Part shown: positions 21,201 to 26,885 of the stretch, in pieces
How positions within the stretch are numbered: position 1 is the first letter of the stretch
Layout: the number at the start of each line of letters is the position of its first letter
DNA from: Silene noctiflora
Lineage: Eukaryota; Streptophyta; Magnoliopsida; Caryophyllales; Caryophyllaceae
Length of the DNA stretch: 26,885 nt
Assembly: GCA_009801015.1 (NCBI GenBank)
Contig: VHZZ01000071.1
Location: 199,312-226,196, forward strand
Direction: 5' to 3'
Translations under genes and position numbers: made by a program
The notes under the pieces: model-generated
The model's database searches: none
Told to the model about the DNA's origin: nothing
The model's input: only the letters and a program-made list of their open reading frames with translations

Positions 21201-21380
21201 CAAATTATTTCCTAGTACAACTATACCAGTAGTACTGCATTAATAAGAAAAATGGAAGAGTATTACCTGAGCAATTTTACAAGTAGCATAATGCCCAGCT
21301 TTTCCCCAACTAAGTATAGCCGGAATCAGTTGGAAAAACACCAGTGCTCGAGCAATCGAGTAAACATTTAGCAAAGTCAT
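18234..21380 (-). CDS. S1/P1-type nuclease, tandem duplicate (gene 3)
   Basis: Nine GT-AG exons give 304 codons: 21267-21380, 20492-20672, 20285-20395, 20071-20126, 19618-19701, 19122-19214, 18928-18989, 18516-18589, 18234-18373. Lengths equal those of gene 2 exon by exon except the last. A signal peptide (1-24) is followed by WGKAGH. The zinc ligands W25, H30, D69, H84, H147, D151, H157, H181 and D185 are intact. Mature position 63 is Asp (LHFADTPD), as in gene 1 and nuclease P1, whereas gene 2 has Asn. As in gene 2, two family tryptophans in exon 7 are replaced (DNRLSEIKSAEACHRS), and the tail is Gln/Lys-rich (QKQKQVISAI) but shorter. The N at 18345 falls in the third base of an ATN codon (Ile or Met). 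The ATG chosen gives the signal peptide and aligns with gene 2. Confidence 0.92.
18655..18890. mobile_element. Decayed hAT-like repeat in intron 7 of gene 3
   Basis: Starts tagacctgacac and contains repeated atgacc-type words such as aatgacctgatccataac. It is orthologous to the repeat in intron 7 of gene 2. Ends and target duplications are eroded. Confidence 0.5.
19423..19570. repeat. 77-bp tandem duplication in intron 5 of gene 3
   Basis: Both copies begin cctaggtttgaacccgtc (19423 and 19500) and include catcaaactgcccttgtgg and ttttagccccctttа-like sequence up to the A-rich end. Gene 2 has one related copy at about 15648-15712. Confidence 0.8.
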
Positions 21381-21462
21381 ATTATCTTTTGCTACTCGTT
21401 ACTTTTACAATACTTTTCAATTTAAGTGAAAAACTAATGTATGAATCTTAATAAAGCTATAA

Positions 21463-21470
21463 CTTATATA
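21463..21470 (-). promoter_or_regulatory. TATA box of nuclease gene 3
   Basis: The minus strand reads TATATAAG about 83 bp upstream of the ATG, in the aligned position of the gene 2 TATA box. Similarity between the two promoters fades just upstream, where gene 3 has a TACGGAGTA Stowaway-like word (21479-21487). Confidence 0.55.
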
Positions 21471-21487
21471 ATATGGACTACGGAGTA

Positions 21488-22559
21488 TAATTTTTTACTG
21501 AACATGAAAACACATGTACACCATCTTTTATAGTTTAAACTCCTAATGTACGTACTACTTCTAACTTAAATTAGGAAATCGCACTTTTTTAAGTTTTGTC
21601 GGGATTGGAGGTAGTAATATACACACAGATATGTTACACTAAGGGTGAAATTAGAGGATGCGGGTGCCTTAACAGGATGAGAGTAGACGTCACAACTCAC
21701 AAATGGCAGTCCAAGTCGGGTTGGACTTAATATAGTATACTGTTAGAGCCGAGTTAATTTGGATTTCGGACTATTTCAGGTGCAGTGTTATCTACAGGTT
21801 TGATTCAGCTCAATACAGTTTACAGGTCGTTTACTAATTACAGTAGTTCCTTTTTTTGTGCGTTTCTCAGATCTTCCTACATCTTATATTTTCATCCAAA
21901 TTTTACTGGGTCGGAGCTTAAAGGAATTTCGAATAAAGACGTTTATTCATCGACAAACAAAATACAATTATACCGAACAAAAAAGTTATCATAGAAAGTA
22001 CGGAGTAAACGAAAAAAACATAAAACCGTATGCATGCCCTTCTCCATCTACCACCACTTAATTGTTACATGCCATACCCCAAGTTGTTTTCAGATGGTAC
22101 ACAAATGGACCCAAATCGTACGTGAGTTATAAAGTGTCTCACTTTAACTTGAGAAACACTACAACATATACGGAATAATTCACATGGACCTGATGGACTA
22201 AGTTTCCATGGTTCTAAATTACTCCAGTTTGAGTTTATATCGAGATAGATATCTTTTCGTCTAGATCATACCCTAAAGCTGACCTCAGAATTGAGCTCGA
22301 TATCTGGTTTGTGTTTGCATCATTCAATCTGACTATGCATGGTTACTTGGTTAGATGTCTAAGTACGTCGAGAAAGGGTGTCAGAAGATTCTTGGTGAAG
22401 TGGCGTGTTACAGTTACGAAATGGGTAAATGGAAAACCAAGAAAGACAGCTGATCCCCGGACTAGGAGAACATTGCTACTCTTTCCATACTAGATTTGAC
22501 AAAACTGATTTACTCCAAATATAACTGATCTGAAAGAAGAAGAAAAAAAATTGAACACA
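21488..22559. other. Upstream region of nuclease gene 3, no gene supported
   Basis: AT-rich DNA with TACGGAGTA at 21999-22007. A plus-strand open frame at 22311-22493 (60 codons, basic) has no recognisable domain and no splice or promoter support, so I do not call it a gene. Confidence 0.45.
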
Positions 22560-22770
22560 AACAACTCGGCCTGAAAATGAGCAGATCTTAATAGCCAAAT
22601 ACGAAAGAAAACACATTACTATTGACACAACCCATAACGACATGAAAATGACAGTTGATCAGACCCATAACTAATGAGCCAAAGGCAACCAAACTGACCT
22701 GTATCCAAATGACCCAATAATAATGCACTCACAATGATCCAAACAGTATGACCCCGTTAACCATGTCTAG
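22560..22770. mobile_element. Decayed relative of the intron 7 TAGACCT repeats
   Basis: Shares gagcagatcttaatagcca with gene 2 intron 7 and aatgacccaataataatg with gene 3 intron 7. It ends ccccgttaaccatgtcta, like the right end cccgtttaccaggtcta of the intact element at 3937-4621. This is probably another old copy of that hAT-type family. Confidence 0.45.
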
Positions 22771-23634
22771 CTCCTACTAATCTTCCGCGTATGTGGCTCA
22801 ATGAATTATTATGGGTATAACTGTAAGTGCCGTTTTCATATATTTGAAGCGATACAGAGTTGCAGACTGCCAGAATCTGATCATAATATTCACGTACATG
22901 ACATCACAGTATGGCGAAACACAGATCATGAACAGCGTGACAGATGACTCACACCGCCACATGATATACAAATGACATTACACCGAAGTGGGTGGAGTAG
23001 CGACGAAAAAGATCCTTGATAGGTTTTTTCTATGTACAGGGCGACGGGCGTCATAAGCTGATAAGCCAGTAAGGGCAGTTCTGCAGCTGATAGGTTTTGA
23101 GAACGATTCATGAGTTCCGCCACTGAATGATTCTGCACTGAATAGGATGCTATGCAGTGAAGTCCGCCACGACAATACCTGTGGTGATAACAGAAAATCA
23201 CGAGTTCAGTCATAATCACATACAAGCTAATATTTTCTGTCACACTAGTGTTTTCACGATTTGTGCACTTTGCCAACTGATGCGGAAAAATGAGGAAGTA
23301 ATATACAAATACAACATAATGACCAATAATAAAATCAGAATGGGTGGCAGAAATGTCAGCAAGGGATAACTTTAAATTCTAGCAACAGTAAAAACTGCTA
23401 CAAGCATTTAGACGAATGCAATGTACATATCATTTTCCACGGCCGCCCATCTTAATCTAGTCAGAGACTTCATTTTAGCTTCTAACATTCAGAACTCAGA
23501 AATATAAACAAAATTATCACAATCAGGTCAGCTAACACGAATCAGCATTTAAATTCGTCAATAAGAGATATAATAATGAGACTAAACGAATGTAAATCAA
23601 AATAATCAAATAATACGATATAGAGCAAACACAC
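22771..23634. other. Gap before the TatD-like locus, no gene supported
   Basis: Two frames of the minus strand around 22926-23276 are open for 60-116 codons but show no conserved motif. The words gttccgccactg and gtccgccac (about 23117-23170) match the cagtggcgga repeat word seen elsewhere, so the open frames probably lie in a decayed element. The right end may be the 3'UTR of the TatD-like gene. Confidence 0.4.
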
Positions 23635-24607
23635 TTAAATCAAATAACAAGCATCAGAAAAGGCCTTGAACAAACCTTCTTTTCGTACTTTAGATCCTTC
23701 GTAAGAAAACAGTCGCACAGCATTCCTGTAAGTCACTTCTGCAAGATCATCTTTACTCATTTCAAGCAGGGAAGCCACATAACCGAGAACATTATGGATG
23801 TTTGCCGGGTGATTTAACATTCCTTTTGGTGGAACTGGTGCGTCCTTCACAACATCTGGCAAGTCACCATTTCCCCTTAAGTAAGGGCTTTCACCTCGTC
23901 CTTGAAGTTCAGGAGGGAGGGAAGAATCACCTTCCACAATAAACAAAGAATCGAAATTCATACTTGGGAGAGCATCTGGTGCATCAGTCTCAAGAAGGAT
24001 TCTATCAGACGGAACAGATTTCACCAATTTTTTCGCCTTTTGTGGTTTCATTGCCATAAGGAATCCCGAAAATGAAAAATACCCCCCAAGACTCGCGAGT
24101 TGAGGGACCATTTCAGGCGAACCTAAGAAAGAATGAAGAATAACTCCCTCGGGAAATGGGCCGGTTGATTTCATCACGTCAAGGAGGTCACCAAAGGCCC
24201 GGACGCAATGGACTGAAGCTGGCCTTTTCAGCTCTTTGGCAAGTTCCAACTGTTTCTTACAAACATCAACCTGATCACTAAAATTAATCGTTTTCCCTTT
24301 CGACCCTTTGTCCAGGCCAATTTCTCCAACAGCAGCACAAGGTGTGGACTCAAAGTACTGTCTCAACACACTAAACCAATTCGGACTCCTCTCTTGAACA
24401 GTTGAACCCAGCAAGGGTGAATACCGAAACAAGGAACAACAGATGGATATGAATCACTCATTTGCTTAACCAAATGCCAGTCTTCCTCAGAAGTTCCATT
24501 AACCGCGAAACTGACAACCCCGGTGTCAAGTGTTGAACGAATTACTTGGGGGGCAAGGCTAAATATCCTCGAGTCTTGTAGAGACAGTGTGCATCAAAAA
24601 GTTTCAT
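23635..24607 (-). pseudogene. TatD-type metal-dependent hydrolase, disrupted by two frameshifts
   Basis: The locus encodes a plant TatD-related hydrolase (amidohydrolase fold; family members are metal-dependent deoxyribonucleases) in one uninterrupted coding block of about 324 codons spread over three frames. Frame 1 starts at 24607 with MKLFDAHC. One base is lost at 24581-24583, at the second His of the metal-binding HxH motif. Frame 2 then reads LQDSRIF through FAVNGTSEEDW to CFGIHP. A second shift at 24392-24407 is an 8-base insertion that repeats gttcaa. Frame 3 is open for about 255 codons with AAVGEIGLDKG, KRPASVHC, ILHSFLGS, ILLETDAPD, LNHPANIHNVLGYVA and NAVRLFSYEGSKV, all typical of the family. 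There is no room for an intron between the lesions. The long intact last frame implies recent loss, or errors in the assembly. A reduced protein starting later would lack the HxH motif. Confidence 0.8.
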
Positions 24608-24651
24608 GGCACTTTCCAGTCTCCTCCAACCCTCAAACTACCAAACTGCAT
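24604..24651 (-). promoter_or_regulatory. Upstream ORF overlapping the TatD start codon
   Basis: A 15-codon ORF starts at 24651, and its TGA stop overlaps the main ATG as ATGA. It lies in the leader, downstream of an inferred 5'UTR intron (24729-25634; donor AAG|GTATGC, acceptor T-rich GAAG). Such an overlap could lower or couple translation of the main frame, but the main frame is itself broken. Confidence 0.45.
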
Positions 24652-24961
24652 CAGCCTCACTTTGATCACTTCCCGGACTACCAAGCTATAGAAACTCGAA
24701 AATATGCCTTTTAAGTCTTTAACTAATCCTTCAAAAAAAAAAAAACATTATGATGGTCAATCAGATGAACATGTCCTGAAAGTAACATTCTAATATCAAA
24801 TAACCAAACATGATTCACATAATATACAAGTTCTCATTTGAGCCCGTCATACAAATTGTTGCAATAATCATCAAGATCATTCATCGTGTTTAACTGTGGA
24901 CGATAATCATTCATTGGCAATCAATACACTTATCTGAAGAACACTACATTAGACAAGCAAG

Positions 24962-25132
24962 CAGTGGCGTAAGCCACATAACAACGAATTTATTTAGGGG
25001 CCGAAATTTTCTCAGTGGCGAACTGTAATGCAATAAGGTAAACCAGCAAACAACTCAAAACACTTGAAAAACTAAAAATTACATAATTTCAGGGAACAAT
25101 TGTGCTTGCCATCCACCTTAGTTCCGCCACTG
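24962..25132. mobile_element. Small inverted-repeat element with CAGTGGCG ends
   Basis: The left end is cagtggcgtaagcc and the right end, in reverse complement, cagtggcggaacta. The inverted match is only about 8-11 bases, and I find no clear target duplication. An additional cagtggcgaac word inside (about 25015) suggests nested or joined fragments. It lies in the inferred 5'UTR intron of the TatD-like locus. Confidence 0.4.
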
Positions 25133-25201
25133 AAGATAACATGATACATTGATACCCAAAGAGAACACACACAAAAATCAGTAAATCACATTACCAAACT
25201 A

Positions 25202-25389
25202 CTCCCTCCGTCCCGGTCATTTGTTGTCCTATTCTATTTTGGGGTCTCAGTCAATTATTGTCTACATTTGATGAGAAATTTGATCTTCACACTCAATTCG
25301 GTCCAATTGTCACTTAATAATTGCCCCCTCCTCTTTCCGAGGTCTTTGTGCAAAAACCAAAGGACAACCATTAACCGGGACGGAGAGAG
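25202..25389. mobile_element. Stowaway MITE
   Basis: Begins ctccctccgtcccgg and ends ccgggacggagagag, an inverted repeat of about 15 bases with the Stowaway consensus. It is flanked by TA on both sides (25200-25201 and 25390-25391), the target duplication of Tc1/mariner-type elements. It is 188 bp, non-coding, and sits in the inferred leader intron of the TatD-like locus. Confidence 0.92.
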
Positions 25390-25769
25390 TAATAATCAAA
25401 GCCACAAATCAAATCCCATAAATGTTCACTTTTCATGGAAATAACTGAAAAAGGTTGGATTTTGTACTTAAAATAACAAACTACAAATTACCCAGAAACA
25501 TGCATCAAAAGAAACATAAATAAATTAGCAAAAAAAACATTAAAACTAGCAATTACAACGATTAAAAAAAATAGTGTAATTTATTTTTAACTCTAAATAA
25601 ATATTGAATAAGAAAATTGTAGTTTACTGCATACCTTCAAGGCTATGATACGATGGAAGAAAGAAGGAAATTTGCAATTTTAATTTCTAGGGTTAGTAAT
25701 ATAAGATGGTGATTGAGTTGGATTTGGGGAAAATTATAATTATGGAATAATAAAGGGTGATGAAGCAGA

Positions 25770-25783
25770 AAAAAAAAAAAAAA
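25770..25783 (-). terminator. Pol III oligo-T terminator of tRNA-Asp
   Basis: The A run on the plus strand (about 25769-25783) is a long T run on the minus strand directly after the tRNA 3' end. Confidence 0.8.
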
Positions 25784-25855
25784 CGCCGTTGCCGGGGATC
25801 GAACCCGGGTCACCCGCGTGACAGGCGGGAATACTTACCACTATACTACAACGAC
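25784..25855 (-). tRNA. tRNA-Asp-GUC: tRNA-Asp (GUC)
   Basis: On the minus strand the 72 bases fold as a standard tRNA: acceptor GTCGTTG pairs with CAACGGC followed by G73, box A lies around TAGTATAGTGG, the anticodon loop CTGTCAC carries GTC, and the T-arm CCGGGTTCGATCCCCGG contains box B. G73 and the GTC anticodon are identity elements for aspartate. No intron is present. Confidence 0.96.
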
Positions 25856-25998
25856 CTTGTTTTTTAAAATAACATTTTGTACAATTTATCAATGCAATAT
25901 TTTCGATTTTAGTAATATTTTATCGACCTTGTATCGTATGTGACGTTTACATGAGTTTACCATAACAGTTGTAAAATTGTATAAATTGTACTCTTGAC
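25856..25998. other. Upstream flank of tRNA-Asp
   Basis: AT-rich DNA with nothing recognisable beyond the tRNA promoter side. No separate gene or complete element is supported. Confidence 0.4.
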
Positions 25999-26493
25999 GA
26001 GGTGACCATCGGTCCAAGACCGACCAGACTAAATTGGACCAGATTGAAGAGCGAAATCATGAATTTTATGGCTGAAGATTAGACCTAAAAGTTTCGGTCT
26101 TTGAACCGGACCAAATCCGAAATTTCGGTCCGGTCCTTGTTTATGATTTGTTACTACTAATAATGCACTAATTAAATTTAGTTTGTCAAATCAAACATAA
26201 TAAATAATCAAACTATCCTTGATTTAAATAATTGTTAATATTGAGTTTGGAATTTTTCTAAAGGTAAATTAGTAAAACTATTTCAAAAAATACAAATATT
26301 AAGCTTAAAAAAACATCAAATTCGGTCTTTTCGGTCCGGACCTAAAATAACCGGTCTTGGACCGGACTGGACCGAAACCTAAAAAATTTGGACCGAGGTC
26401 CGAACCTAAAAGAATTCGGTTCAGTAACAGTCCAGACCAATGGTCCGGTACGGTCCATTTTTACGGTCCGGGCCTAAAGTTGCTTAGCCCTAG
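25999..26493. mobile_element. GGTCC/GGACC-rich hAT-like repeat
   Basis: The left end (gaggtgaccatcggtcc) and the right end in reverse complement (ctagggctaagcaacttt, then aggcccggacc) both open on a short G-rich terminus, and many inverted GGTCC/GGACC words follow. The core is AT-rich. This resembles plant hAT-type elements with ggtccggacc subterminal repeats. I could not find an 8-bp target duplication, so it is probably old or incomplete. Confidence 0.5.
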
Positions 26494-26885
26494 ATAATGT
26501 GGAGAAAATGGGTGTATGAAAATATATTACGGTAACTATTACATGACTTCGCTCATTAGTTGAAAAGATATAATGGTCTATATTTTTGAGTCACGGTCAT
26601 GATAAATGAACAAAACTTTTACCGAGTAATTATTTTCACAATACCGATTCAAAATTAACGGAACGAGCCACAAATCGTTCCCAAAATGTTCAGTGGTTTG
26701 CATGTATCAACATTGTTAGTGAAATAGCTCCGACATATTTCATATACAGGCAGTCCGGCAACAACAGGTTATAGAATCGAACCTGGCTTAGTAATCACAG
26801 TGAATGCGCTGCATCTACAGAAGGAATAACTATTATTATCTAGACTCGGAACCAATAATGTCGTTGCAGAAAAGGAATTACAGAT
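26494..26885. other. Right-hand end of the window, no gene seen
   Basis: AT-rich sequence without coding features. A segment at about 26762-26806 resembles the 3' half and immediate flank of the initiator tRNA-Met gene. Confidence 0.4.

Larger units (their letters stand above)
18071..21475. repeat. Tandem gene duplication, unit B (contains nuclease gene 3)
   Basis: Direct-repeat partner of 14136-17560 in the same orientation. Exons are highly alike while introns differ by indels and local repeats, which implies a moderately old duplication rather than an assembly copy. Confidence 0.85.

Noticed and set aside
22311..22493. 60-codon plus-strand open frame, rich in Arg and Lys
   Set aside because: Length is near chance, there is no similarity I recognise, and no splice or promoter context supports it.
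22926..23276. Overlapping minus-strand open frames of up to 116 codons
   Set aside because: No recognisable domain, two frames open over the same stretch, and repeat words inside; likely chance or a decayed element.

Overview
This is plant nuclear DNA, very probably from a eudicot. Genes are split by short AT-rich introns with GT-AG borders. The window carries a plant-type initiator tRNA-Met gene with the CAA box of plant Pol III genes, plus several MITE families. Repeated Stowaway ends and TACGGAGTA 9-mers would fit Caryophyllales, but that is a weak guess. Two N bases (4254, 18345) indicate a draft assembly. All protein genes lie on the minus strand.

Layout from left to right: a Mutator-like MITE (442-879); S1/P1 nuclease gene 1 (1205-6034, nine exons, 299 aa, ENDO1/BFN1-like); a repeat-rich gap with a SINE-like segment, a hairpin MITE and a hAT-type MITE (6035-8063); a YIF1-family Golgi/ER membrane protein gene (8064-11664, four coding exons, 285 aa, plus an inferred 5'UTR intron); a gene-poor gap; initiator tRNA-Met (13933-14004, +); S1/P1 nuclease genes 2 (14306-17479, 308 aa) and 3 (18234-21380, 304 aa), which are tandem duplicates with matching exon structure; a gap of decayed repeats; a TatD-type metal-dependent hydrolase gene broken by two frameshifts (23635-24607), with an inferred 5'UTR intron that holds a Stowaway MITE; tRNA-Asp(GUC) (25784-25855, -); and a GGTCC-rich repeat at the right end.

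I assembled the three nuclease genes exon by exon from the sequence. Each joins into one open frame with a signal peptide, a mature N-terminal Trp and all nine trinuclear-zinc ligands of the S1/P1 family. Gene 1 looks like the senescence and cell-death nuclease type. Genes 2 and 3 form a divergent pair: both lost two family tryptophans, gained basic C-terminal tails, and differ from each other at the base-binding residue (Asn versus Asp at mature position 63). By family, these proteins would be secreted or vacuolar enzymes that degrade RNA and single-stranded DNA. YIF1 (ER-Golgi trafficking) has no evident functional link to them.

I see no wholly new system. The most informative observations are the diverging nuclease pair, the TatD lesion that resembles a transposon excision footprint, and several MITEs defined by their target-site duplications.
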